A DNA stretch of 64,000 bases from Sphingobacterium zeae (GCF_030818895.1 NZ_JAUTBA010000001.1:620001-684000); one strand, 5' to 3'; counted from the stretch's first letter, positions 1 to 8,782 are shown. The notes: a model not told the origin generated them from the letters alone. Numbers and translations: made by a program.

Positions 1-486
1 GGTGAGAAATCTACGAGTATATCCGACGCACATTGGGTTGCCAATTACGATTATGCTAACAAAGCGGGATATGACTTTGGAACGAAAACTGGCAATTTAC
101 TCGCAAACAGCGGAAATGCTTTTGGAGTAGCTGTTTTTTCAACAATTCAAGTAACAGCTACAACTATTCCAGAGGATTTGGTATTTGTGAGTACAGGAGG
201 CTCTCTAGTAAGTGCCAATGCTGGGTATCGTATCGCTAACACTGATTTTTATGATATTGTTAATCCGGTTACCTTAACTAATCAGCCATTCTATAGAAAT
301 GGAGATAATACCAAGGCATTTGTGTACGCATCTCCGTCGGCGGATACCTTTATCCAATTTAATGGGGAATTTAATATGACACTAGGAAGGTGGACAAAAT
401 CCCGCGTGCAAAATAATGTTTTGTTAACAAAAGAGTCTAAACTACAGGAAGTTGAAAATGAGTGGTCGACGAAGCTAGTTGAATAA
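1..486 (+). CDS. Unrecognised protein, C-terminal part (cut by window start)
   Basis: An open frame runs from base 1 to a TAA at 484-486, giving the last 161 residues of a protein that begins outside the window. A TTG at 178 could be called as a start, but the frame is open upstream with protein-like sequence (for example SISDAHWVANYDYANKAGYD), so it is internal. I do not recognise a family. The residues are polar and rich in Asn, Thr and Ser with aromatic residues, as in secreted or surface proteins of Bacteroidota, but no signal or anchor is visible in this part. A hairpin with a short T-run follows the stop. Confidence 0.6.
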   Translation, partial: GEKSTSISDAHWVANYDYANKAGYDFGTKTGNLLANSGNAFGVAVFSTIQVTATTIPEDLVFVSTGGSLVSANAGYRIANTDFYDIVNPVTLTNQPFYRNGDNTKAFVYASPSADTFIQFNGEFNMTLGRWTKSRVQNNVLLTKESKLQEVENEWSTKLVE

Positions 487-509
487 TTCGATTTGTAATA
501 AATACATTT

Positions 510-545
510 AAAGCCGTTAATAGTTATTGTTAGCGGCTTTCTTAT
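510..545 (+). terminator. Probable intrinsic terminator
   Basis: An 11-bp stem (AAAGCCGTTAA / TTAGCGGCTTT, one G-U pair) with a 9-nt loop is followed by CTTATC. It lies 24 bases after the stop of the first gene and before the promoter region of the DUF937 gene. Confidence 0.6.
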
Positions 546-612
546 CATCAGCTACTATCTCAACTCACCGAAAAAATCGTTATCTTCATTATATAACTAT
601 AAACGAAGACTT

Positions 613-1308
613 ATGAACTTAATAGATTTAGTTACAGGTGGAGTAGGCTCTAAAGCGATAGAGACTATTTCAAAAATTACTGGTGTCAGTGAATCTAAAG
701 CAAAATGGATTGTAGCGGCAGCAGTTCCCTTGATGATTGCAGCACTGAATTACAACGCGAAAAACAAAGGGCAGGCAGAAAATATTGATAAGGCTATTGA
801 TCAGCATAGCAATAGCGGGATACTCGATAAAATTGGCGATCTATTTGGACAAGGAGGAGCGGAGCAGAATGGTTCTGAAGATGGCAATAAAATTGTTAAC
901 CATATGTTTGGTCAAAATACCGAAGTAGTAACCCAGAATATTGCGGATAAAGCAGGCTTGAGTTCCTCACAGGTAACAGGGGTACTGGCCACGCTGGCTC
1001 CTATCGTAATGGGATATTTAGGGCAACAAAAGCAGGCTTCAAGTGGCGGTGGTATTGGCGATCTGATAGGTTCTGTGCTAGGAGGTGGAACACAACAAAA
1101 TGTAGGTGGCGGTATGTTGGGTGGTATATTAGGCTCTTTTTTAGGCGGTAGCCAAGAAGAACAAGCGCAAGCAACTGAGCAACCGGCATCGGGAGGTAGT
1201 GTTACCGACATGTTGGGTGGATTGGCAGGCAGTTTTTTTGATAAAAATAACAATGGGCAGGCAAAGGGCAATATTCTTGATTCAATCGCCGGTATGTTTG
1301 GCAAGTAA
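613..1308 (+). CDS. DUF937 family protein
   Basis: A 231-residue protein of the DUF937 type: a helical N-terminal half (SKAIETISKITGVSESKAKW, then a hydrophobic AAAVPLMIAAL segment) and a second copy-like helical unit (LSSSQVTGVLATLAPIVMGYLG, about residues 115-138), followed by a Gly/Gln-rich tail with repeated LGGxLGSxLGG stretches. The molecular function of the family is unknown. No signal peptide is seen, so it is probably cytoplasmic. It is a single-gene unit between a terminator-like hairpin upstream and a strong palindromic terminator downstream. Family assignment is from sequence pattern recall; a profile search would confirm it. Confidence 0.75.
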   Translation: MNLIDLVTGGVGSKAIETISKITGVSESKAKWIVAAAVPLMIAALNYNAKNKGQAENIDKAIDQHSNSGILDKIGDLFGQGGAEQNGSEDGNKIVNHMFGQNTEVVTQNIADKAGLSSSQVTGVLATLAPIVMGYLGQQKQASSGGGIGDLIGSVLGGGTQQNVGGGMLGGILGSFLGGSQEEQAQATEQPASGGSVTDMLGGLAGSFFDKNNNGQAKGNILDSIAGMFGK

Positions 1309-1377
1309 ACTTTGTTAGGCTATTATTTTTCTTGATAAAAAGCTAGTATGGGATTAAGCTAAGATGGTACAGATCCT

Positions 1378-1424
1378 AAACAGGAAGCGGTCGGAAGTTC
1401 TGCACTTCCGACCGCTTCCTGTTT
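1378..1424. terminator. Bidirectional terminator, perfect 21-bp stem
   Basis: Two perfectly complementary 21-nt arms (1378-1398 and 1404-1424) with a TCTGC loop lie between the convergent DUF937 gene and trhO. The arms begin and end with AAA/TTT, so the hairpin can serve both directions. The stem is unusually long and free of mismatches. Confidence 0.8.
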
Positions 1425-1436
1425 GTTCAATTTGTA

Positions 1437-2432
1437 TTAATCTTCGGCCGATACTTTCGGTGGAAAATTTTTATGTTTTCTTTTGCTGATTTTGTCAATA
1501 TTGACGGGTTGAGGTACCTTGACATAATATCCTGTTCCGTCATATTCACGTTTATTGGGATTTTCCTTACATGCTGGCGAACAGCATCCATCCATCTCCC
1601 AGCCGCACTCATCACATTGTGTGAAATGTTCATTACAAGTTGGGTTGGCGCAGTTGATCATTTTGGTGGTTTGCTTGCCACAGTTAAAACAAGTTGATAC
1701 CACGGATGGGTTGACAGAATTTACATCGACAGTAACACGATTGTCAAAGACGTAGCATTGACCTTCAAAATCTTCACCACCTGCTTCCTTTCCGTATTTG
1801 ATAATGCCGCCATGTAATTGATAAACATCCTCGAAGCCTTCTTTTAACAAGAGAGCAGATGCCTTCTCACATTTGATACCGCCTGTGCAGTACGTTAATA
1901 TTTTTTTTCCTTTATATTGTTCGAGCTCTTTGATTTTCTCCGGAAACTCGCGGAAATTGTCAATATCTAGGGTAACAGCATTTTTAAAATGACCAACATT
2001 GTGCTCGTAATTTGAGCGTACATCCAATACAACCACATCCTCTTGGTCTTTCATGGCCAAGAAATCCTTCGGTTCAAGGTGCACACCGGTTTGGCGGTTG
2101 GGGTCAATTTCTTTTGGATCACGCAAACCAGAGTGAACGATTTCGGCTTTGTAGCGGCAATGCATTTTAATGAATGATGGTTCATCTACATCGTCAATTT
2201 TGAACTCTGTTTTATTGAAACGACCATCGGCATAAATGGCATCCATATAGCTTTTACATGCTTCTACAGTACCCGAAACAGTTCCATTAAGACCTTCATC
2301 AGCTACAATGATACGGCCGACTAAGTCCAGTGATTTACAAAATTCTAAGTGATCTGATGCGAATTTTTCGGCATCCTCAATAGGGCTGTAACAATAGTAC
2401 AGCAAAGTTTGATATTGTGTCATGATATTCAT
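1437..2432 (-). CDS. trhO: tRNA uridine(34) hydroxylase (rhodanese family)
   Basis: A 331-residue YceA/TrhO-type protein. TrhO forms 5-hydroxyuridine at position 34 of tRNAs. The N-terminal acylphosphatase-like domain (about 1-100, with GRIIVADEGLNGTVSG) is followed by a rhodanese domain (about 125-220) with the active-site loop CTGGIKCEK (Cys182, Cys188). The C-terminal extension has several CxxC pairs (CFNCGK, CDECGW, CCSPAC) that probably bind zinc. Length and motif order match the family. It is transcribed alone; two ATGs (codons 1 and 4) are possible starts. Clear family assignment; function is from homology. Confidence 0.92.
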   Translation of the reverse strand: MNIMTQYQTLLYYCYSPIEDAEKFASDHLEFCKSLDLVGRIIVADEGLNGTVSGTVEACKSYMDAIYADGRFNKTEFKIDDVDEPSFIKMHCRYKAEIVHSGLRDPKEIDPNRQTGVHLEPKDFLAMKDQEDVVVLDVRSNYEHNVGHFKNAVTLDIDNFREFPEKIKELEQYKGKKILTYCTGGIKCEKASALLLKEGFEDVYQLHGGIIKYGKEAGGEDFEGQCYVFDNRVTVDVNSVNPSVVSTCFNCGKQTTKMINCANPTCNEHFTQCDECGWEMDGCCSPACKENPNKREYDGTGYYVKVPQPVNIDKISKRKHKNFPPKVSAED

Positions 2433-2518
2433 TGATACCGCTGCAAACGGCGTTTAATGCTAAAAATAAATTTAGTGCAAAGCTACAGAAAATAATAAGT
2501 GGAATAAAATGACCCTCG

Positions 2519-2734
2519 TCACCTTTTCTTCAAAGGTTCGAGGAGGTATTCCAAGCCATTAAGCTTTATTTCATAGAGTGTCGCTAGCTGCTGGCCTAGT
2601 TTTCCCTTTGGAAAGCCTTTTTGGTTATACCACACAAGATAAGGCTCAGGAAGATTACATAAGGTGTATCCCTGGTATTTGCCAAACGGCATCTTGACTG
2701 TAACAAGCTCGGTTAAAATTTCAGGATTTAACAT
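2519..2734 (-). CDS. DUF3820 family protein
   Basis: A 71-residue protein with the family pattern MPFGKYQGYTLCNLPEPYLVWY..KGFPKGKLGQQL. The DUF3820 family is found near nucleic-acid metabolism genes in some bacteria, but its function is not established. Its ATG overlaps the stop of the upstream glycosyltransferase by one base (TAATG), so it is translationally coupled to the end of the glycan operon. No signal peptide or membrane segment is seen. The link to polysaccharide synthesis may be only positional. Confidence 0.75.
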   Translation of the reverse strand: MLNPEILTELVTVKMPFGKYQGYTLCNLPEPYLVWYNQKGFPKGKLGQQLATLYEIKLNGLEYLLEPLKKR

Positions 2735-3489
2735 TAGTCTTGAGGTTTTCCATAATTAAGACGGTGCCATATGGCTTTAAGTGCAATAATCCCATGGTTG
2801 AATAGATTAGGAATAGCCCCATAATAGTGTTTGAAAATAGCAAAACGCTCTTTTAAAGATTCCTTATGTTTTTGCTTTGACATTCCACCAACAAGATAGC
2901 GGGCCACATATTGCTGTGCATTAACTGATTTTTTTGACTTTTTGGCACAGCGAATAACCCAGTCAATATCGGCGCATAATTTATAATTGAGATCGTATGG
3001 CTCGGCGATTTCCCGCTTGATGTAGATCGCCTGATGACAGATATTCATGCCGTAGCGAAAGCTTTTCCAGTCGAAATGAGCCGGAACCTTGTGCCTCCGT
3101 TCACCAACAATATTTCGATGTTCGTCTACAAGTATAGTTTCGCCATAAAGAATATCGGCGTTGTCACTCAGTTTAGCAAGGTTCTCAATGCTGTTGAGAT
3201 CATATATTTCATCACCGGAATTTAGAAAAAGAACATAATCACCTGTTGCTAGGGCCAACCCTTTATTCATCGCATCATAGATGCCCTTATCTTTCTCGGA
3301 TAACACGACAGAAATCTGATTGCTATATTTTTGGATGACATCTAATGTACCATCGGTTGATTGTCCGTCTATGACAATATACTCTATATTGTCATAGCTT
3401 TGATTAACAACAGATTTAAGGGTGTATTCTATGTCACGCACATTGTTGTAAACGACAGTTATAATCGAAAATTTAGGATGAGCAGACAT
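2734..3489 (-). CDS. Glycosyltransferase family 2 (WcaA-like)
   Basis: A 251-residue soluble GT2 enzyme. The N-terminal GT-A nucleotide-sugar fold shows FSIITVVYNN (residues 7-16), the donor-binding IDGQSTDGT, and the metal-site variant LNSGDE near residue 90; HQAIYIKRE and CADIDW follow. It should move a sugar from a nucleotide donor to a growing surface glycan at the cytoplasmic face of the inner membrane. It is the last of three glycosyltransferases, 6 bases after the previous one and overlapping the DUF3820 start. The sugar and linkage cannot be read from sequence. Confidence 0.85.
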   Translation of the reverse strand: MSAHPKFSIITVVYNNVRDIEYTLKSVVNQSYDNIEYIVIDGQSTDGTLDVIQKYSNQISVVLSEKDKGIYDAMNKGLALATGDYVLFLNSGDEIYDLNSIENLAKLSDNADILYGETILVDEHRNIVGERRHKVPAHFDWKSFRYGMNICHQAIYIKREIAEPYDLNYKLCADIDWVIRCAKKSKKSVNAQQYVARYLVGGMSKQKHKESLKERFAIFKHYYGAIPNLFNHGIIALKAIWHRLNYGKPQD

Positions 3490-3495
3490 GTTTCT

Positions 3496-4410
3496 TTATG
3501 TATTGAATGTGTTTATTTTCTTTTTAAAGAATCGGATGGCACGGTTGAACAATGATCCTTTGCGATGTGCATAAAAATGCTTGATGGCTTCGTAAGCTTG
3601 TTTGTTTTCTGAAATTTCCGTTGGAAAATACGCTACAGGATGTTCAGCTAGTGCAACCTGATAAGTTGATTCAGAAGCTGTATGTGTGCCCGAACCGTCG
3701 TTCCCAATATTCTGGGTCATCGAATTCCTAGGATACAAAACTAACCCATTTTTTCTGAATATGGAAGCATACCAGCGGATCGCCCAAGAGTTGATCTTTC
3801 CCGCCTTCAATTCCCGTACTTGTTTCCAAAAATTTTCTTTACCCTCTATACTAAACTGATGGATCTGCGCTGCTGTAAAATCCGATACAATTTCATCAAT
3901 GTTTGGGTTGAAATATTTCCAGGCGCGATCCCAGGTTGCCCAACCCCAACTGTTTGCTACTCGGAAAAAGAACGTCTCTGGCAGCTTATTTAAATCCTTT
4001 ACCGGATAACTGTAGCCACTGATTTCCATGACCTGTTCTTGATCTTTATACCGCTCCAATGCTTTGTTAAAATAATCCAGGGCAAAAACTGAAGTTTCTA
4101 GATCGTCTTCTAAGACAATAATCTTTCCATGTGCATGGACCACTTTTGTAACACCATCGATCACATTGGCTGCCAAACCCCAATTTTCTGTCCGTTCTAC
4201 AACAATAACCTCTTTAAAGTTCCATTGCTTATTGATAATCTTTCGTACTTCAGTAACTGCCTGAACAGATTTTTCGTTTTTTGCAGCATCCGAATAGATG
4301 TATAGCGTGGTCTGGTCTGCTAGTTTATTATTTTCTAAAGCTGAGAGTGTCCTTATTGTATGATCAGGACGATTGTACACAAAAAGTATGACTGGAGCAA
4401 TATTGTTCAT
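3496..4410 (-). CDS. Glycosyltransferase, GT2/GNT-I-like fold
   Basis: A 304-residue predicted glycosyltransferase. It starts with a nucleotide-binding strand (APVILFVYNRPDHT) and carries an acidic metal motif in IIVLEDDLETS, then NSWGWATWDRAW, a pattern shared by sugar transferases of LPS and capsule clusters. No signal or membrane helix is evident; the C-terminus is basic (FFKKKINTF), perhaps for membrane contact. It lies 3 bases after the upstream transferase and 6 before the next, so it is in one transcription unit. Donor and acceptor are unknown. Confidence 0.8.
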   Translation of the reverse strand: MNNIAPVILFVYNRPDHTIRTLSALENNKLADQTTLYIYSDAAKNEKSVQAVTEVRKIINKQWNFKEVIVVERTENWGLAANVIDGVTKVVHAHGKIIVLEDDLETSVFALDYFNKALERYKDQEQVMEISGYSYPVKDLNKLPETFFFRVANSWGWATWDRAWKYFNPNIDEIVSDFTAAQIHQFSIEGKENFWKQVRELKAGKINSWAIRWYASIFRKNGLVLYPRNSMTQNIGNDGSGTHTASESTYQVALAEHPVAYFPTEISENKQAYEAIKHFYAHRKGSLFNRAIRFFKKKINTFNT

Positions 4411-4413
4411 TTA

Positions 4414-5286
4414 TCAATAGATTTTGTTGAAGACTTTTTTGTTAGTCACACGGGTACGGTAAACTGCTCCTGTTTTGCCCAACAGCCTAAAAGCAATGTT
4501 TAAGTAGCTTTTTGCTTCAAAAGTATGACCTTTAGAAAATGAAGACGCCATTTTCTTTAGACTTGCCAATATTGCCATGGAAAAAGCTTTTACAAAAGTA
4601 TAATTGATATTGCAATATTCTGTCAAATGATAGACAAATTCGCTTTTCATAAAAGCTTTGCGGTCTATTTTACGTTGTTGCCTATCGTGGTAGGCTTTGG
4701 CTCCTTCAGCGAGAACAATGATTAATCCGTAGTACTTGATTCGGTTGGCATAATCTTTATCTTCTCCATAATGGAAAAAGATCGGTGCGAAACCACCAAC
4801 TTTTCGGATTACTGGATTGGGGATAAACCAAAATGCAGCATTGACGAACGTGCAAATTCGATTAGAATTTTCGATGATAGCGTTTTTTGTATAGACAGCA
4901 AAACCATAGTCCAGCGTTGTTTCGGTTCCATCGTAGTGAATAGGTGAGATAATTCCGATATTGTCTGCGTTGACTTTCACTAAGTTGGCAATACAGTCCC
5001 GATCTAGCCAGGCGTCCTGATTGACTAAAAATGCATAATCATACTCTTCTTTCAAAACAATATCAAGTCCAAGGTTGTTGGCCTTTCCAAAACCTAAATT
5101 TGCGGAACTTTCTATCAGTCTTATTGTTGGATACGTTTCTTTTATGATCTGTGTTGTGTTGTCTGACGAATTGTTGTCTACAACTAAAATATCTGTTGGG
5201 TAGCTTGAATCCAATAAGCTGGGTAAGCACTTGTGGATCCAAGGCTCAAAATTATAAGAGACGATTATGGTGAGAATCCTGGCCAT
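4414..5286 (-). CDS. Glycosyltransferase family 2 (rhamnosyltransferase-like)
   Basis: A 290-residue GT2 protein: ILTIIVSYNFEPWI at the N-terminus, VDNNSSDNT, NLGFGKANNLGLD, and a DxD-like NQDAWLD, followed by HYGEDKDYANRI with the catalytic-type ED pair. These features match rhamnosyl- and related transferases that extend O-antigen or exopolysaccharide. The stop of the upstream flippase gene directly abuts this start (no spacer), indicating operon transcription. Substrate is not predictable. Confidence 0.85.
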   Translation of the reverse strand: MARILTIIVSYNFEPWIHKCLPSLLDSSYPTDILVVDNNSSDNTTQIIKETYPTIRLIESSANLGFGKANNLGLDIVLKEEYDYAFLVNQDAWLDRDCIANLVKVNADNIGIISPIHYDGTETTLDYGFAVYTKNAIIENSNRICTFVNAAFWFIPNPVIRKVGGFAPIFFHYGEDKDYANRIKYYGLIIVLAEGAKAYHDRQQRKIDRKAFMKSEFVYHLTEYCNINYTFVKAFSMAILASLKKMASSFSKGHTFEAKSYLNIAFRLLGKTGAVYRTRVTNKKVFNKIY

Positions 5287-6747
5287 CTATTTTTTTCGGA
5301 TAACTGTTAGGAAATAGTTGTATAATTCCAACAAAATACTGGGTTTAAAGATTCTATTTACGATGATATAACTGCATACTGCAATTCCAATTGTACTTGC
5401 AAACCGAAGATAGAGGTTGGCGATGGCTGCGGTGGCATAATGGGCTGCTAAGCAGCTTATCGCTGCCAATAGTGCATAAGCGAAAATATCTGTTAGCAGA
5501 TAACGAAATGAATAGTTCATATAAGGTTTGGCTGATATGTACCAAACGAATATCCAGAGGGCATTTAATGCCGAGGTTAATCCAATGAGCAGTTCTAGGC
5601 CTAATGATTTGCCGAAAAATAGGATGGCAATTTGGAGTAGGCCAAAAACAATGATATTCCGCATATAAACTTCAGGTTTCCCCTTGCTAATGATTAAGTT
5701 AGAGAAAACATTGCTTACAGAATCAAATGCGGCACCAATACAAAATATTTGAAGAAATATGGCGCTTTGCGCCCATTTGTCGGTGATCGCAATAGTAATA
5801 AAATCTTGTGCTACCGTTGTTAAACCAAATAACATTGGAAAGGCTAAAAAGGCTGTAAAGGAAATCAGTTTGCGAAAAATCCGAACTTGTCTATCCTTGT
5901 CATCTTCTATCTCCTTTAAAATAGGCTGTGTCACGTTATTGACCATATTGGTCAATATATTCTGGGCCATGATGCTCCAGCGATTTGGATTAACGGTGTA
6001 ACCTAATTCTTCTGCGGTATAATGACGACCTAAGATTGCCGCATAGATATTTTTATTTAGGTTGATAAAGATGTTGGTAACCAGTATCTTACTGCTAAAT
6101 CCTAAAATGTCACGAATGGGTCGGAAATCGAATTGAAAAGTTGGCCTAAATTTGGAAAAATACCAGAATCCGAGCATATTAAAGCCACTGTAGGATACAA
6201 TTTGAATAGCGTACGCCCAATAAGCATAATCTTTATAAGCAAGATAAACCCCGACCACATTGGATACAATAAGTGCAAAAGTGCCCGTAATAACGCGTTC
6301 TTTTATTTTTAGATTTCTGAAGAGGTAGGCGTTATGGGCGATACCAAAACTTCCTAGCCAAAAGGACAAGAAGGTAAACCTGCTTAGTTCTATAAGTACT
6401 GGTTGATTATAATATAGAGCGATAAGAGGAGCTGCGAAAAATAAGACGATATAGATGAATGTTCCAATCCCGACACTTGTCCAGAAAACAGCATTATAAT
6501 CCTTATGTTCAACCTGCTTTTTATTGACGATACCGTAAACAAACCCACTTTCTTGAAAGGCAGAAGCTAGAACGGAAAAGATAGTGATCATCGCTACTAA
6601 ACCGTAATCTTCCGCTGTTAGTTTACGGTTTAGAAGGATGCCGAAGCCGAAGCCCAAAAACTGCTGGATGATACTGGCCATACCACCCCATAGCAGTCCT
6701 TTTGTTGTTTTTGATTTTAAAGAGTCATTTTTCGTTTGCGATGACAT
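5287..6747 (-). CDS. Oligosaccharide flippase (Wzx/WzxC-type)
   Basis: A 486-residue polytopic membrane protein with roughly 12-14 hydrophobic segments spread over the full length. The N-terminal TKGLLWGGMASIIQQFLGFG and the overall pattern fit the polysaccharide biosynthesis/MOP family of lipid-linked oligosaccharide flippases. It would move undecaprenyl-linked units made by the three downstream transferases across the inner membrane. It begins 23 bases after the DeoR-type regulator and abuts the first transferase. No polymerase (Wzy) or initiating transferase is in the window, so the pathway is completed elsewhere. Confidence 0.88.
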   Translation of the reverse strand: MSSQTKNDSLKSKTTKGLLWGGMASIIQQFLGFGFGILLNRKLTAEDYGLVAMITIFSVLASAFQESGFVYGIVNKKQVEHKDYNAVFWTSVGIGTFIYIVLFFAAPLIALYYNQPVLIELSRFTFLSFWLGSFGIAHNAYLFRNLKIKERVITGTFALIVSNVVGVYLAYKDYAYWAYAIQIVSYSGFNMLGFWYFSKFRPTFQFDFRPIRDILGFSSKILVTNIFINLNKNIYAAILGRHYTAEELGYTVNPNRWSIMAQNILTNMVNNVTQPILKEIEDDKDRQVRIFRKLISFTAFLAFPMLFGLTTVAQDFITIAITDKWAQSAIFLQIFCIGAAFDSVSNVFSNLIISKGKPEVYMRNIIVFGLLQIAILFFGKSLGLELLIGLTSALNALWIFVWYISAKPYMNYSFRYLLTDIFAYALLAAISCLAAHYATAAIANLYLRFASTIGIAVCSYIIVNRIFKPSILLELYNYFLTVIRKK

Positions 6748-6770
6748 GCTAAATTAAATGAGCGGCAATA

Positions 6771-7514
6771 TTAAAGTATTGCAATTGTATTCGCAAATTC
6801 TTTTAGGGAAACATCAGTCGGATTGACATCGGTAATCAAATAGGAAATATCACGTAACGGAACTACTTTCATTTTTTGAACTGAATTAAGTTTTTCCGCA
6901 ATGCTCAGAATAGCTACCTTTTTCGAGCATTTAATCATAGCGCGTTTGATTTGTACGACCTCCCAGTCCGAGTCAGTAACCCCGTCTTCTACGGAAAGAG
7001 AATTTGTTCCCAACAAACAAAGATCGACTTTAAGATCAGCCAATTCATTGGCCACTTGAGCTCCAGAAACAATGTTTGTGTTGCGTGAAAGCTTTCCGCC
7101 GACCAAAATGACTTCCAGGTTTGGTTTTTCTGCCAGTTCTAATGCAACTAACGGGCTTATAGTGAAAAATGTACACTGCAGGTGATCAGGTATTGTTCTT
7201 GCCAATTCGATTAATGTTGTCCCGCCGCCGACTAAGACTGTCATGCCATTTGAGATTAATGTGCTTGCTTTCTTAGCAATTTCTTTTTTTGCTTCCTTGG
7301 CATACACATTCCCATCCTGGAAGGGAAATTGAAAAGATTTGGATAATGCTCCACCATAGACTTTTAAAACTTTACCGTTCTCTGCAAGTTCGTTTAAGTC
7401 TCGTCTAATTGTATCCTCAGATACATTCAGCTGGACACTTAGATCTGAAGATAAAACTTTGTTATGTAGGTTAATCTGATGTATAATGAATGCTTGTCTT
7501 TCTTCCTTTAACAT
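6771..7514 (-). CDS. DeoR/GlpR-family transcriptional regulator
   Basis: A 247-residue DeoR-type repressor. The N-terminal winged helix (about 5-57) includes LSSDLSVQLNVSEDTIRRDL, typical of the DeoR HTH. The C-terminal sensor domain has the sugar-phosphate-binding pattern (VLVGGGTTLIELA, near residue 95, and GTNSLSVEDGVTDSDW). Members normally sense phosphorylated sugars. It lies upstream of the flippase in the same direction with a 23-base gap, so it may be co-transcribed with the glycan genes and might tie them to sugar supply; that link is inference. The target operator is not visible. Confidence 0.88.
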   Translation of the reverse strand: MLKEERQAFIIHQINLHNKVLSSDLSVQLNVSEDTIRRDLNELAENGKVLKVYGGALSKSFQFPFQDGNVYAKEAKKEIAKKASTLISNGMTVLVGGGTTLIELARTIPDHLQCTFFTISPLVALELAEKPNLEVILVGGKLSRNTNIVSGAQVANELADLKVDLCLLGTNSLSVEDGVTDSDWEVVQIKRAMIKCSKKVAILSIAEKLNSVQKMKVVPLRDISYLITDVNPTDVSLKEFANTIAIL

Positions 7515-7579
7515 TGGTCTGTGGTTTTTAATCGGAATTTAAAAATTAATTGAAAAAATCACTCTAAATGTAGTGAAAA

Positions 7580-8662
7580 TTATTCTTCCTTTTTGTCAAT
7601 TTTTGTTAAGCCAGCTTTGAACCTTGGTTTGAAGCCCGTTGGTTTACTGGTTGCAGTTTGCTGTTCGTCAATGCTATGGTTTTCGGGCGCTATTGCTGGA
7701 GTTTGCTGCGTGTCTGAATCGTCGCTTTTTTGTTCAGCATTTATGGTTTCTTCTGACTTGACTTCGGCTTTCGGTGCGGCCTGAGGCGCTTGTTCGGAAG
7801 TTTCTATTTTCGTCACCCCCGCTTTAAACCGTGGTTTGAAGCCCGTGGGTTTACTGGTTGCAGTTTGCTGTTCGTCAGTGCTACGGTTTTCGGGTGCTAT
7901 TGCCGGAGTCTGCTGTGTGTCTGAATCGTCGATTTTTTGTTCAGCATTTACGGTTTCTTCTGACTTGACTTCGGCTTTCGGTGCGGCCTGCGGCGCGGCC
8001 TGCGGCGCTTTTTCGGACGTTTCTATTTTAGTAACCCCAGCTTTGAACCTAGGCTTGAATCCTGTTGGTTTTGGCGCCGATGAAGTAGTTTCGTCAGTTG
8101 TTTCTTCGGATATAGGAGTGCTTGTTGCTGTATCAGAAGCTTTAGTAACCCCAGCTTTGAACCTAGGCTTGAATCCTGTTGGTTTTGGCGCCGATGAAGT
8201 AGTTTCGTCAGTTGTTTCTTCGGATACAGGAGTGCTTGCTGCTGAATCCGGAGCTTTAGTAACACCTGCTTTAAACCTCGGCTTAAAGCCTGTAGGAGCA
8301 GAGTCAGTCTCAATTTTAGCAGAATCAGGTGCTTCGGTGGTTTTACCCTCATCAACTGCAGGTGTAATTGCAGCTTTGAACCGAGGTTTGAAGCCCGCGG
8401 GTTTTATCGCCTTCGAACCAGAAGTCTCCGTTGGAGTATCAGCCACGGCCTGTTTTACTGCAGGTTTTGCGGCTGGAGTTTCTTCCTCTTTCAGATGGAA
8501 GCTTTTTCGAAGCTTATTGAACCAGAACTTCTTGCTGTGGTCAAAGCTTTTTTCTCCCATCGCAGAATAATGTGCTTTGAACTCCTCAAATAAGGGTTTA
8601 TCTGCAGCTTGTAAAGCTTTTAAATCAATTTTCTTTTTTATGAAAAATTCTTCAAAAGTCAT
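7580..8662 (-). CDS. Repeat-rich protein with six GFKPRFKA motifs
   Basis: A 360-residue protein of unknown function. Residues 1-60 form a compact, charged, conserved-looking domain (MTFEEFFIKKKIDLKALQAA...). The rest is low complexity: six copies of GFKPRFKA, usually within KPTGFKPRFKAGVTK, separated by acidic Glu/Asp/Thr/Ser/Pro/Ala linkers. Two linker types occur as near-exact tandem units of about 38 and about 70 residues, and the DNA is repeated as well. No signal peptide or membrane segment is present. The alternation of short basic motifs with acidic spacers suggests a multivalent binding scaffold, but no partner is evident. A TACATTTG -7 box lies just upstream. Confidence 0.7.
   Translation of the reverse strand: MTFEEFFIKKKIDLKALQAADKPLFEEFKAHYSAMGEKSFDHSKKFWFNKLRKSFHLKEEETPAAKPAVKQAVADTPTETSGSKAIKPAGFKPRFKAAITPAVDEGKTTEAPDSAKIETDSAPTGFKPRFKAGVTKAPDSAASTPVSEETTDETTSSAPKPTGFKPRFKAGVTKASDTATSTPISEETTDETTSSAPKPTGFKPRFKAGVTKIETSEKAPQAAPQAAPKAEVKSEETVNAEQKIDDSDTQQTPAIAPENRSTDEQQTATSKPTGFKPRFKAGVTKIETSEQAPQAAPKAEVKSEETINAEQKSDDSDTQQTPAIAPENHSIDEQQTATSKPTGFKPRFKAGLTKIDKKEE
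7614..8400. repeat. Tandem in-frame DNA repeats inside the GFKPRFKA gene
   Basis: Within the coding region there are two adjacent copies of a 114-bp unit (about 8030-8256) and two copies of a larger unit of about 207-219 bp (about 7620-8030), each carrying one GFKPRFKAG motif. Copies differ by a few substitutions and a 12-bp insertion (an extra QAAP). Such direct repeats allow copy-number change by recombination or slippage while keeping frame. Confidence 0.75.
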
Positions 8663-8690
8663 TCTGATACGAGTTTGATTTAGTCTATTA

Positions 8691-8698
8691 CAAATGTA
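8691..8698 (-). promoter_or_regulatory. Putative -7 promoter element (TACATTTG)
   Basis: Minus-strand TACATTTG fits the Bacteroidota -7 consensus TAnnTTTG and lies 28 bases before the ATG of the repeat-rich gene. No clear -33 TTG is present at the right distance. Confidence 0.4.
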
Positions 8699-8731
8699 GT
8701 AATTTTTCTGACGGAGCTAGACGGTGTTTTA

Positions 8732-8764
8732 AACAAAAAAGAGCGACGAGCGCTCTTTTTTGTT
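8732..8764 (-). terminator. Terminator of the threonine dehydrogenase-yebC unit
   Basis: A perfect 14-bp stem (AACAAAAAAGAGCG and its complement) with an ACGAG loop, flanked by A and T runs, stands 19 bases after the yebC stop on the minus strand. Confidence 0.75.
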
Positions 8765-8782
8765 ATTTGACAGATTCCTTAA

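Noticed and set aside
7836-8570. A 244-codon plus-strand frame opposite the GFKPRFKA gene
   Set aside because: It is an antisense shadow of the tandem repeats; its Val/Ser/Ala repeats simply mirror the coding strand, which has a coherent start domain and promoter box.
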